DNA of 64,000 nucleotides, taken from contig NC_061509.1 of NCBI RefSeq assembly GCF_022539505.1, forward strand, positions 34,972,334 to 35,036,333. The letters run 5' to 3'. The stretch is from Lolium rigidum (lineage: Eukaryota > Streptophyta > Magnoliopsida > Poales > Poaceae). Below are positions 9,131-20,070 of the stretch, piece after piece. The position numbers and the translations under genes are program-made. How positions within the stretch are numbered: position 1 is the stretch's first letter; every line of letters starts with the position of its first letter. The notes below the pieces were generated by a model. That model made no database searches and was not told the DNA's origin. It saw only the letters and a list, made by a program, of their open reading frames with translations.

Positions 9131-11796
9131 ATGCCACCGCGGTTGAAGCTCACCAAGCACACCTCCCCCGAAGCTAACATGGCATCGCAAGATCTGGTAG
9201 CTGCGGAGTGGGAGAGGTCCAAGATCTCCAACCAAGACATCAACTTGATGAAGAAGCTGGGCCTGACGAAGAAGAAGGACGCGCTGATCTTCCCCAGCGA
9301 GGAGAGCTTTCCATCGCCTCCTATCCAATACCGGGTCAGTTTCATCGACCACCTCATCCGCGGTCTTTCTTCTCCAATCCACGAATTCCTTCGTGGATTG
9401 CTCTTTGTTTATGGGCTACAGCTGCACCAGCTGACTCCCAATTCCATTCTCCACATCTCCATCTTTATCACCCTCTGCGAGTGCTTTCTCAGGACCCAAC
9501 CAAATTGGGCCCTGTGGAAACGCATTTTCTACCTTCGCCGCAACGGCTCCCACAACGTCGCCTACAACATAGGTGGTGTTGTTATCTGTGTCCGCCCTGA
9601 CGTCGAGTATTTTGACGTCAAATTCCCCGACTCCGTCCAAGGGTGGCGTAGGAGATGGCTATATGTCCGCGAGGAGTGCCCCGACTCGCTGGAGTACAAC
9701 ATCGCCCCCTTCGACGGTAGCGCAAAAATCCTTCGCCGCCGATCCTGGGATGCAGAGGCCACCGAAGAAGAGAAAACGGCGACAGAGGCGCTGATGAAGC
9801 GAATCCATGAGCTGCAGAATACCCGAGGCAAAGAATTGTTGGGTATCCAAATTACTGCGCATTTCCTTAGGATTAGGGTGCAGCCTCTGCAGGCTCGCAA
9901 AAACCCTTTGTGGCTGTATGCTGGCGATAAAGACGCCGACCGCGTATCCGAAGATCTTTCTGTGAAGGACTTGGAGAAGCTCGCCCGTCGTGTTTCATCG
10001 TTAAGCAAGAAAGACTCGGTTCCATCTTCTTGCCGAGTAGAGCCTTTCAGCAGCGCCAATCCCCTTCCTAAGGTAAATTACTTGTCTTCCCGAGTTTTTA
10101 TTTCTTCGACTACTATTTTGCTGAGCTTTTTCTGTTGATTATTTTCTTCAGAAACGCCAAGTTTTGTCTTCCCTGCCTCCCCTTCCTGAAGGTGGGGAGG
10201 TCGAAGATCGAGTCATCGTTGCTGACGATGCACAGGGTACTTCTCGCCCTGAGAGTGAAATCGCTGGATCTCACTAATCCATGGGTTCCTCTGAAAGAGA
10301 GACTGAATCGGAGGCTTTCGAGTCAGCACATTCTCTTCCTTCCGCTATTTCCCCCCGGAGCAGGAGGAAAAGGGGTGATGTCGAAGACTCCGGCACCTCC
10401 AAGCTTAGCGGGTCACCTGCCGATGAAGCTTCCCCTGAGGAGGAGGGTGCCTTCGACCCCTACGCTGATGCCCTCATTAGCTCGTAAGCTATCTTGCCTT
10501 CTTTTTCTTTTTTATATATTGCTAGAATATTCTCTTATCCTCTTTTGTGGACAGTGGCGAAGAAGAGGAAGAACCCGCTGCCAATGTGACTGCTCCGACG
10601 AGCATGTCGCAAACTTTAGTTCTTTCGGAGACTCGCCGTGCGACGGAGGAAGTCTCGCCCCCTCATCAGGGCTTAGAAATGTCGACTCCTATCGCCAGCC
10701 CCCGAGCCCCCGAGCCGAAGAGAGCGAGGATTGAACTTGGCAAAGAACAAGGCATCTTGGCCGGGAGTTCGTCGACTCCTTCCTTGGATGATGTAAGTAC
10801 CCTACCACCTTTCTTTTTTGTGTGTCTTTAGTCGACTTTTCCTCTCATCCTTTCTATCACCTCTTTTTCTACAGCCTCTGATGAAGCACTTCATCAGTCT
10901 TGGTACTCAATTTATTGGGTACCGTGACACTGTCGAAAACTTAAAAGGTAAGCCTTTATACGATTGTGATGTTTTTACTCGTTATCACGTAGATTATATT
11001 GCTATTTTTGACTCGTCTTTCTTGCGTTGTTTCCGTCCGATAGAGGCTCTCGCCAAAGCCAACAAACGCGCCGATGATCTTGCCACCAATCTTGAGCAGA
11101 GCGAAAAGGCTCGCAAGAAAGCCGAAGAAGACGCTGCCTCTGTTGGGGATCTTCGGAAGAGGCTTCACCAAGCTGAAGATGCCTTAAGCGAGAAGACAAC
11201 CCAACAGATAGCGCATGAAGAAGCAATCATCGGCCGCCTTGAGTCGCAAAATCGGCGCTTCGCCAGTAAGTTTACTAAGCACTTTTCTCGAGTCCCTTCC
11301 AAGATGTGTCCTTATATCTGTTGATAACCCGCACTTTGTTTCAGCAGGAAAAATGGGTCAAGACTTCGAACTGCAGGAGCCTGAAGGGGACCGTCTCGTC
11401 GACGCCCTTTCCCTCCTTGAAATTCACGGGGATCTGGCGCGCCGCAGCATTGCTGATGTGCGGACCGCGTTTACGCGCCTTTTCCCCTACTTCTTCCCGA
11501 AGAAAAAACAACCAGAGGCCTTCGCCGATCTCGCCAAGCAGTTCATCCCTGAGGAAGATCTTGGACTTGCTTTCCGGCAAGAAAACTTGAAGATCGGCGT
11601 GGAAGGCACCATAGTTTTGGTTGCCGAGGCCCAGCAGAGCGTCGACTGGGCGAAAACTGGCGAGGCGAAGAGGATGAACAAGGAGAAATGGCAGTCTCTA
11701 ATCAAGGCCGCCAAACCGCACTCGAAGAAGATTCTCTCCTTCCTCGGATACAAGCCAGCTACTCCTTCTAGTTCCGCCAGGCCGGAGGTCAAGTAG
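9131..11796 (+). CDS. Element A antisense gene, part 1: Transposase_28-type protein (6 exons)
   Basis: I infer exons 9131-10072, 10152-10483, 10555-10792, 10875-10947, 11044-11265 and 11345-11796 from GT..AG borders that keep one frame, about 752 codons. Exon 1 carries the conserved domain (about residues 75-155: HEFLRGLLFVYGLQLHQLTPNS, CECFL, LWKRIF) of the Pfam family called 'putative gypsy type transposon' (Transposase_28). The middle is acidic and Ser/Pro-rich with a KR patch. Exon 5 is a coiled coil (ANKRADDLATNLEQSEKARKK). Exon 6 is a helical domain ending FLGYKPATPSSS. One in-frame TAA at 10275-10277 breaks it. Function is unknown; it lies antisense between integrase and 3' LTR, and related genes in C and G share its introns. 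Confidence 0.75.
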
Positions 11797-11976
11797 ACCA
11801 ACTTACTCCTCTTTCTTTTGATAGATGTCGATATCCTTACGATATACGACTATTTTCGTCGACTCGCTAGGAGCTGACCTTTTGTAATGGACCATCACTT
11901 GTAAATATCCCCACTTATCAATGAAAAGGAGTAATCCTCTGTTTGGTTATTGATGTCGACCTTTTCTTTCTTTCAG

Positions 11977-12974
11977 TTGATATTTGACAACTATTCTAAG
12001 GCTGCAGTACCACCCTCTGCTTCTCCTGCAACTTCTTACTCCACACTTATAGCTGACGAAGTTTTGCTGGATGACTCCTCATCTGTGAACCTAAATCAAC
12101 TAGAAATAGCTGAACTTCGACAACAACTCCAGGCCACGAAGAAACAATCCCTTATTTTTATGGAACAATCGCGCAAATCTTCCGAGCGGGAAAAAATGGC
12201 TCTTCAGCAGGCTCAAGAAGCCTCGGAGTTGAAAGATGCTGCCGTTGCCGAGGCTTTGCAAGCTACGTCTCGAGAGAATTATATGCTTAACCTGCTGACT
12301 GACGCAAGTCTGGATATGGCGGGTAAGTCTCACCCCATGCGTTCTTTTACTTACTTTGCATACGAGTTTTTCGGTCCTCATGTCTTTTGATATGGTTAGG
12401 TTCTTTCTTCAATGCTGCTGCCGAAGACCAGCGCGTTGATGCGAGGACCGAGATTCTCGTTCGTCTTGCACAGCAGAACAACTCCAGCTTTTGGTCTTCT
12501 CCGGACCGAACCCGCCAAATTGTACAATTTCAAGAGCGTGCTTCCTAGGTTCGGGAATATCTCGACTTCTGCACAAAGACACTCGCCATGGTTTACAATG
12601 CCATGTTTCCTCGGAACCTGCAACCCAAAACTCTTCCCGAACTGATGAACAAGTTTAAAAGTGTTCAGCGAGTTCACGGATTTGTGAAGGCTCAATTGAT
12701 GGCTGGTGCTAGGTTTCCTATGATCATGCTCCAGATCTGCTACCCGAAACTTGATATGTCCAACGTTGTTGATCTTTGCCACGAACGCTTGAAGAAGCGA
12801 AAGAGGAACGTTGACAAAATCAACGAAGTGGTGACACCCATAGCCGAAAGGATGATTGACGATCTTCTTCGGATGGATGCTGCATACTTCACGGACAGCC
12901 ATTATGCTGATTTCATGCGTGCTTCTGCGGGAGAAGAGAGGGTAAACATAGATGACCTTTTAGGGGATGATTGA
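11977..12974 (+). CDS. Element A antisense gene, part 2 (2 exons)
   Basis: Exons 11977-12322 and 12400-12974 join in frame. The first is a Gln-rich coiled coil (LEIAELRQQLQATKKQSL...). The second holds AMVYNAMFPRNLQPKTLPELMNKF and a basic helical C-terminus, ending at TGA 12972-12974. A TAG at 12546-12548 interrupts it where the element C copy has Gln. A splice acceptor (TTTCTTTCAG) precedes 11977. The 180 bp after the part 1 stop look like a 3' untranslated region (TGTAATGG, AATGAAAAGG), so parts 1 and 2 may be alternative ends of one gene or two genes. Element C has the same division. Confidence 0.6.
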
Positions 12975-13363
12975 GGTTCTTTCCCTTCTGTCAAATTTTC
13001 CCTGAAATACATAGGTATCTTGTATATTGCGAGAAATATATTGTAAGTTACGAGAGCTATGTATTTTTTCCTTTAGCCCCCGAGTATATCTATGTTGTCT
13101 GCGAGGTTTTTAGACCAAGGCAGATTAGTTGTCTATATTGTAAAGACCGAGTATATATTGTGTAACTCGCTGGTTGCAAGCCCCCGAGCCTGTCGACGAA
13201 AAAGATGTATGTCACCAATATCTTTACTATATTGCAGCATCGCGAGCCCGCCTCATTAAAAACCTTCCAGCCCCACTCGGTGCCCTGAAAGGAAAAGAGT
13301 GCGTCTGAAAACTCGCGAGCGTTTCAGTACATTGTATGTTTACATGCATTTATATTTTGACTT

Positions 13364-15970
13364 CTATGCGTAAAAACGCCGAAGTTGCGCCACGTTCCAT
13401 GGATTTGGCTCTGCGATCCCCGTTTTCTTGTCCTTGATCCTATATGCTCCTCCTGCGATCACCTCTATAACGATGTATGGTCCCACCCATGGTGACTCGA
13501 ATTTTTCGTGGCTGTCCTGAGTAAGCCGAAGAACGAGATCGCCAACTTGAAAAGATCTCGGGCGCAAACGTCGACTATGATAGTTTTTCAGGTCTTGCTA
13601 ATACTTGGTAACTCTTGACAGCACCTCATCTCTAGCTTCATCGAGTGCGTCCACGTCGTCTTCAAGTGCCTTCCTCGAGGTTTCTTCATTAAATTCCGCC
13701 ACTCTCGGGGAATTGTGTTCTATCTCTATTGGTAACACTGCCTCAGCTCCGTGGACCAGAAAAAACGGAGTTTCTTGTGTCGCTGTATTGGGCGTCGTCC
13801 GTATGCTCCATAACACGCTAGGCAACTCCTCTGGCCAAGTGTGTCGAGCTTTTTCCAATGGTGCCAACAGGCGTTTCTTGATGCCGCTGCAGATGATGCC
13901 GTTTGCTTTCTCGACTTGACCGTTGGTTTGCGGGTGCGCCACCGACGCAAAATGTAACTTGATGCCTACTTCTGAGCAATATGCTTTGAATTCCTTGGAG
14001 GTAAAATTGCTGCCATTGTCTGTGACTATGCTATGAGGAACTCCAAACCGAAAAACTATACTTTTGATGAACTTTACTGCCGATGCTGCGTCTGGCGAGT
14101 TTATTGGTTTTGCCTCAACCCACTTGGTAAACTTGTCGACAGCTACAAGCATATACTCATATCCTCCTGGCCACGCCTTATGCAATTTGCCCACCATATC
14201 GAGACCCCATTGAGCGAAGGGCCATGACAACGGTATTGGCATCAGCTCTGCTGCCGGAGAATGAGGTTTCGCGGCGAACCTTTGGCACGCATCGCAGGTA
14301 CGTACTATGTCCTTTGCATCTTCGATTGCTGTTAGCCAGTAGAACCCTGCTCTAAAAACCTTGGCTGCAATAGCTCGACTGCTTGCGTGGTGTCCGCACA
14401 CTCCTTCATGCACATCTTTTAAGAGTACTCGACCTTCTTCGGGCGTGACACATCGCTGCAAAACGCCCGATATACTTCGCTTATAAAGCTCACCTTTAAC
14501 CACAGTGAAAGCCTTGGACCGTCGAATAACTCGCCTTGCTTCTACTGGATCCTCGGGTATTTCTTTCCTTGAAATATATGCGACATATAACTGCATCCAA
14601 GGAACCTGCACCACCATCACCTCATGTGATTCTTCTTCATCTCCCGATGTACTTGCTTCTATTGCTGGTGGAGCCCCCAAAGCTTTCTCGAGCTTCTCCT
14701 TTTTCTTTGGCTGTTTCTTCGCCTTTGTTGATCTTTCACTTATCTCCTCCCAAAATACGCCGGGTGGTATTGCCAAACATTGCGACCCGATGTTCGCCAA
14801 AACGTCGGCTTCGTCGCTGCTGAGTCTGCTAATATGATTCACTTCGCACCCATCAAAAAGTTTCTCGAGTTCGTTGTATACCTCCTTGTATGCTATCATG
14901 TTGTCGTTGACTGCGTCGCACTGGTTCATCACCTGTTGAGCCACTAGTTGAGAATCACCGAATATTTTTAGCCGGGTTGCGCCGCAAGCTTTCGCCATCT
15001 TCATCCCGTGTATGAGTGCCTCGTACTCCACCTCGTTATTAGACGCGTTAGGAAACATCATCCGTAGCACATACTTCAACTTATCTCCCTGAGGTGACAC
15101 TAATATCACACCTGCTCCGGCTCCTTCTAGCCTTTTGGACCCGTCGAAGTTCATGGTCCAAGTTCTCGACAAATCTGGAGGTCCTGTACTTTGCAGCTCC
15201 ATCCACTCTGCGACAAAGTCTGGTAAGATCTGCGACTTTATTGCTTTTCTTTTTTCGTACGTGATGTCCCGAGGGGAAAGTTCTATTCCCCAGAGGGAGA
15301 CACGACCCGTAGCCTCTGGATTGTTTAATATATTTGATAAAGGCGCCTCGTTGACCACTATTATCGGATGCGCCGAAAAATAGTGGCGCATCTTTCTTGC
15401 GGTTGTAAACACTCCATATGCTAACATCTGATAATGCGGGTACCGCTGTTTTGAAGGTGATAAAACTTCACTGAAGAAATATACCGGCCTCTGAATTCCA
15501 TTAAGTTTCCCTTCTTCTTCTCTCTCGACCACAAGTACCGTGCTGACCACCTGAGGTGTGGCTGCAATATATAACAAGAGAGGTTCCTTTTCCTTAGGCG
15601 CCACCAATATTGGAGGTGTCGAGATTGTGCGCTTGAGGTCCTCAAAGGCTCGATCTGCTTCCTCATTCCATTCGAACTTTTCTCCTTGCTTGATCAAGGC
15701 ATAAAATGGCAACGCCTTTTCTCCTAGTCTGGCGACGAATCTGCTCAAAGCCGCGACTCGCCCAGTTAACTGCTGTACTTCCTTTAGCTTGGTTGGCTTC
15801 CGCATTGTTACTATAGCTTGAATTTTCTCTGGGTTAGCCTCGATCCCTCTTGCTGACACCAGAAACCCGAGAAGTTCTCCTGCAGGAACGCCGAAAGAGC
15901 ACTTCGTCGGGTTCAGCTTGAGGCAAAACTTATCGAGATTGTCAAAAGTTTCCTTGAGGTCCTCAACCAA
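13364..15970 (-). pseudogene. Element A: pol, RT C-terminus, RNase H and integrase
   Basis: One frame of 790 codons (15970-13598) plus a 3' piece (13567-13364) in the same frame, separated by a TAG at 13598-13600 in the usual YQQDL motif. Order: end of RT (KLNPTKCSFGVPAGELLGFLVS), RNase H (WTMNFDGSKRLEGAGAG, then FGDSQLVAQQ, then DEADVLANIGS), integrase finger (CGHHASSRAIAA...CDACQRF), catalytic core (LDMVGKLHKAWPGG, IVTDNGSNFTSKEF, NGQVEKANG) and a C-terminal SPWVGPYIVIEV domain. RNase H removes RNA from the hybrid and integrase inserts the cDNA. Apart from the two TAG codons it is nearly intact. Confidence 0.88.
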
Positions 15971-15979
15971 GGTTGAACC

Positions 15980-16430
15980 CTACTTTGTTGTAATGACGAC
16001 ATCGTCGATGTACACTTGAACATTCTTGCCAATCTGCGTGGCGAGACACTTTTGCATCATCCGCTGATACGTTGCTCCCGCGTTTTTTAACCCGAAAGGC
16101 ATTGTTCTATAGCAGAACACGCCATAGGGTGTTATGAAAGCTGTTTTGACTTCATCTTCTTCTTTTAGTCGGATCTGGTTATAACCAGAATAAGCGTCCA
16201 GGAAGGAAAGACGTTCACAGCCTACCGTGGAGTCGATAATTTGATCGATCCTCGGGAGGGGGAAGTGATCCTTTGGACAATGTTTATTGAGACACGTGAA
16301 GTCGACGCACATGCGAAGGACCTCCGTGTTTTTCTTCGGGACCAGCACTGGGTTAGCTACCCACGTGGCTTCTATATGTAGCTCTTTGATAAATCCAGCT
16401 TCTCTGAGTCGATAATTTCTGACAGCATTG
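15980..16430 (-). pseudogene. Element A: reverse transcriptase, N-terminal and catalytic part
   Basis: The frame has TWVANPVLVPKKNTEVLRMCVDF, LPRIDQIIDSTVGCERLSFLDA, GYNQIRLKEEDEVKTAFITPYG, MPFGLKNAGATYQ and the catalytic QVYIDDVV (YxDD). It stops at TAG 15980-15982 where related proteins continue with Gln, then goes on in the same frame as the RNase H-integrase part. Frameshifts above 16430 separate it from the protease. Confidence 0.85.
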
Positions 16431-16599
16431 CTTTGCGGTTTGGTTCCGAAAAACGCCGCAAAGGTTGTCTAATTGGCCTGGCCAATGGATCTAAGTTAAG
16501 GGGGTGCTCGGCAAGTTCCCTGGGTACTCCTGGCATGTCAGCTGGACACCATGTGAAGATTTCCCAGCGCTCACGGAGGAACTCGACGAGCGCGCTTTC

Positions 16600-17331
16600 C
16601 TATGCGAGGTCCATGTTTGTGGCGATAGCTGTCGTTTTCTTTGGATCTGTCGGGTGTATCTGCACTTCCTTCGAGTTCTTCATGGTATCAAAGGTCGGTT
16701 CCTTGAGCGGCCTCCCTCCATCTGGTAATACATCGTAGTCAGTTGTCAGCTTTGACGCCAGATATTCTGCTTGCATTCCAAAAGTTTCTGCCAGCCGATG
16801 AAAATCCTTGTCGCACTTATCCGCTAGTGCGAAGCTTCCTTTTACTGTGATCGGACCCTTAGGTCCAGGGAGCCTCCACAACAAGTACGTGTAGTGTGGT
16901 ACCGCCATAAACCTGGCATACGCCGGTCGCCCTAGCAAAGCATGATACTGTGACGGGAAATCCACGACTTCAAACTCCAACTTCTCCCTTCTGTAATTCT
17001 CTGGGGTTCCAAACTGAACGTCGAGACTTATCTTTCCCAATGGATAACTTGGCTTGTCTGGTGTAATACCATGAAAACGTGTGTCGGTTGGTGTTAGATT
17101 CGCCAAGGATATATTCATCTTCCTCAAAGTATCTACATACATGAGGTTCAAGCTGCTGCCTCCATCTATGAACACTCGTGAAACATCGAATCCTGCAATC
17201 ACCGCCGGCAGGATCAAAGCTGATTGCCCTGGTCGAGGGACTTGCTGTGGGTGGTCCGCTATGGTGAAGCCGATGTCCTGCCCCGACCAATTCAGGTACT
17301 CAATTGTTGGTGGAGGCATCTTCTCTGCCAT
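16600..17331 (-). pseudogene. Element A: aspartic protease
   Basis: The frame includes VFIDGGSSLNLMYVDTLRKM (catalytic DGGSS) followed by FEVVDFPSQYHALLGRPAYARFMAVPHYTYL, the typical flap region of Tat-type protease, and PTDPKKTTAIATNMDLA before a TAG at 16600-16602. It would cut the polyprotein. The same frame in C continues past this point as EESALVEFL. Confidence 0.82.
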
Positions 17332-17859
17332 AAAGACTTGCCAGTGAAATTACTTTTTGAGCTCTATTGGATGGCCTGCCCTTCGAATCATCGAGACCTC
17401 CCCATTGGTGTTGATATAGGGACCATTCATTGGAGCTGCCGCTATTTGCAACTGATGTCGATTTTCGTCCGTGATTGCGGGAGGAGGTGGAAGATGAATC
17501 TCACTCCTTGGCCCCTGGGGATTTCTATTTGTTGCCTGTGTATTGACATACCCTGCGTCCCTGTTCAGTACTTGGAAAGTTCGACAGTCCTTCTACAGAT
17601 GTCCCGACTGTCTCTTCCCGTTGTTGTCGAGGTAGAAGTGCATTTGGCATGGTCCGTTCAACATATCTTCGGGAGATATATACGGCCTCTGGAACCTTGG
17701 ACCATTATTTTGCCTTTTGGGACGAGGACCGTCCCTGTAATCGCTGTGGTGCTCACCGCTCTTTTGAGAATCATCTCGACTGTTTCCTCCTATATTTCCT
17801 CGGAAGCCGGCCGATATTTGGCCGGGACCATCATAATCTGGGAACTGTCGAGAAAAACG

Positions 17860-18443
17860 TCATCTATTTTGAATATTTCGGTTACGGTCATCCTCAGGCG
17901 AACTATGCCGCTTGTTGTGAACAGCATCTTCTCCATCTGCCCAGCGATTCGCTATCTCCATGAGTGCCGATATTGTTTTTGGATTAGTCCTTCCCAAGTC
18001 CTCGACTAAATCCTTCCTCCTGATCCCAGCGACAAATGCATCTATCGCTCTTTCGTCAGATATATTCTCTGCCGAGTTTTTGATAATGTTCCACCGCTGG
18101 ATGTATGTCCTCATCGACTCGTCATATTTCTGCCGACAAGCTCTTAGTTGCTCTATTGACGCAGGTTTCTTGCATGTGGATAAAAAGTTCTTTACGAACA
18201 TGTCCTCGAAGGTTTCCCAACTGTCGATAGATCCAGGCGGTAACTTTTTTATCCACGATCGCGCTGCTCCGCTCAAGTGTACCTGGATGCTCTGCATGGC
18301 AGTTGCTTTGGTTCCACCGTGAAGCTTTACTGTCTCCAGGTAATCCACCAACCAGTCCTCAGGATCTTGCAATCCGTCGAACTTCTTGTAGTTGTCCGGT
18401 AATTTAAACCCAGACGGGACCCGTGTTTTACGAACTCGTCGAG
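17860..18443 (-). pseudogene. Element A: gag, C-terminal half (left of insert B)
   Basis: This half carries the retrotransposon gag domain: VPSGFKLPDNYKKFDGLQDP, DWLVDYLETVKLHGG, AARSWIKKLPPGSIDSWETFEDMF and the QLRACRQKYDESMRTYIQRW stretch. It ends in a basic tail after ALMEIANRWADGED, and the 17345-17860 stretch beyond is decayed. It is cut at 18443/18444 by element B; the frame resumes at 25226. Confidence 0.85.
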
Positions 18444-20070
18444 TGTTGACGTGCGACAGTAGCTTCCTTGTGACGGTAAAGCACTCGTCCGTTGGGAACC
18501 CCAAGAGGAAGGTGTGATGCGTACAGCAGCAAGTTTTCCCTCAGTAAGAAACCAAGGTTTATCGAACCAGTAGGAGATGAAGGCACACGTGAAGGTTGTT
18601 GGTGGAGGAGTGTAGTGCGGCGCAACACCGGGGATTCGGCGCCAACGTGGAACCTGCACAACACAATCAAGATACTTTGCCCCAACTTAACGGTGAGGTT
18701 GTCAATCTCACCGGCTTCTTTGTAAACAAAGGATTAAACGTATGGTGTGGAGAATGATGTTTGTTTGCAAAGAATAGCATAGAAAAATGATTGCAGTAGG
18801 TTGTATTTCAGATGTAAAAGAATGGACCGGGGTCCACAGTTCACTAGTGGTGTCTCTCCAATAAGATAAATAGCATGTTGGGTGAACAAATTACAGGTGG
18901 GCAATTGACAAATAGAGAGGGCATAACAATGCACATACATATCATGATGACTACTATGAGATTTACTTAGGGCATTACGACAAAGAACATAGACCGCTAT
19001 CCAGCATGCATCTATGCCTAAAAAGTCCACCTTCGGGTTAGCATCCGCACCCCTTCCAGTATTAAGTTGCAAACAACGAGACAATTGCATTAAGTATGGT
19101 GCGTAATGTAATCAACACAAATATCCTTAGACAAAGCATCGATGTTTTATCCCTAGTGGCAATAGCACATCCACAACCTTAGAACTTTACATCACTCGTC
19201 CCGAGATTCAATGGAGGCATGAACCCACTATCGCGCATAAATACTCCCTCTTGGAGTTACAAGTATCAACTTGGCCAGAGCCTCTACTAGCAACGGAGAG
19301 CATGCAAGATCATAAACAACACATATATGATAGATCAATAATCAACTTGACATAGTATTCCATATTCATCGGATCCCACCAAACACAACATGTAGCATTA
19401 CAAATAGATGATCTTGATCATGATAGGCAGCTCACAAGATCTAAACATGATAGCACAAGAGGAGAAGACAACCATCTAGCTACTGCTATGGACCCATAGT
19501 CCAAGGATGAACTACTCACGCATCAATCCGGAGGCGGGCATGATGATGTAGAGTCCTCCGATGATGATTCCCCAATCCGGCAGGGTGCCGGAGGTGATCT
19601 CCTGAATCCCCCGAGATGGGATTGGCGGCGATGGCGTCTCTGGAACTTTTCTCATATCGTGGCTCTCGGTACTAGGGTTTTCGCGACGGAGAGTATAAGT
19701 AGGCGAAAGGGCAGAGTCGGAGGAGGCACGGGGGCCCCACACCATAGGGCGGCGCGGGCCCCACCTTGGCCGCGCCGCCTTGTGGTGTTGGCCCCTCGTG
19801 GCCCCACTTCGTATCCTCTTCGGTCTTCTGGAAGCTCCGTGGAAAAATAAGACCCTGGGCGTTTGTTTCGTCCAATTCCGAGAATATTTCCTGTGTAGGA
19901 TTTCTGAAACCAAAAACAGCAGAAAACAGGAACTGGCGCTTCGGCATCTTGTTAATAGGTTAGTACCGGAAAATGCATAAAAATGATATAAAGTGTATAT
20001 AAAACATGTGAGTATTGTCATAAAACTAGCATGGAACATAAGAAATTATAGATACGTTTGAGACGTATCA
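18444..20070 (-). repeat. Element B: 3' LTR
   Basis: It begins TGTTGACGTGCG and ends GAGACGTATCA in plus orientation. It matches 23598-25225 with scattered differences clustered near 19190-19220, 19570-19590 and 19685-19695. Frames within it, such as 19512-20039 minus, occur in both LTRs and have no family match. Confidence 0.93.

Noticed and set aside
9131..12974. Captured host gene (coiled-coil, plectin- or myosin-like)
   Set aside because: The same gene with the same introns sits at the same place in three diverged families, so it is an old part of the lineage and not a recent capture.
19512..20039. 175-codon minus-strand ORF in the element B LTR, with shadows at 24669-25194
   Set aside because: It is broken differently in the two LTR copies and has no domain; LTR sequence, not a gene.
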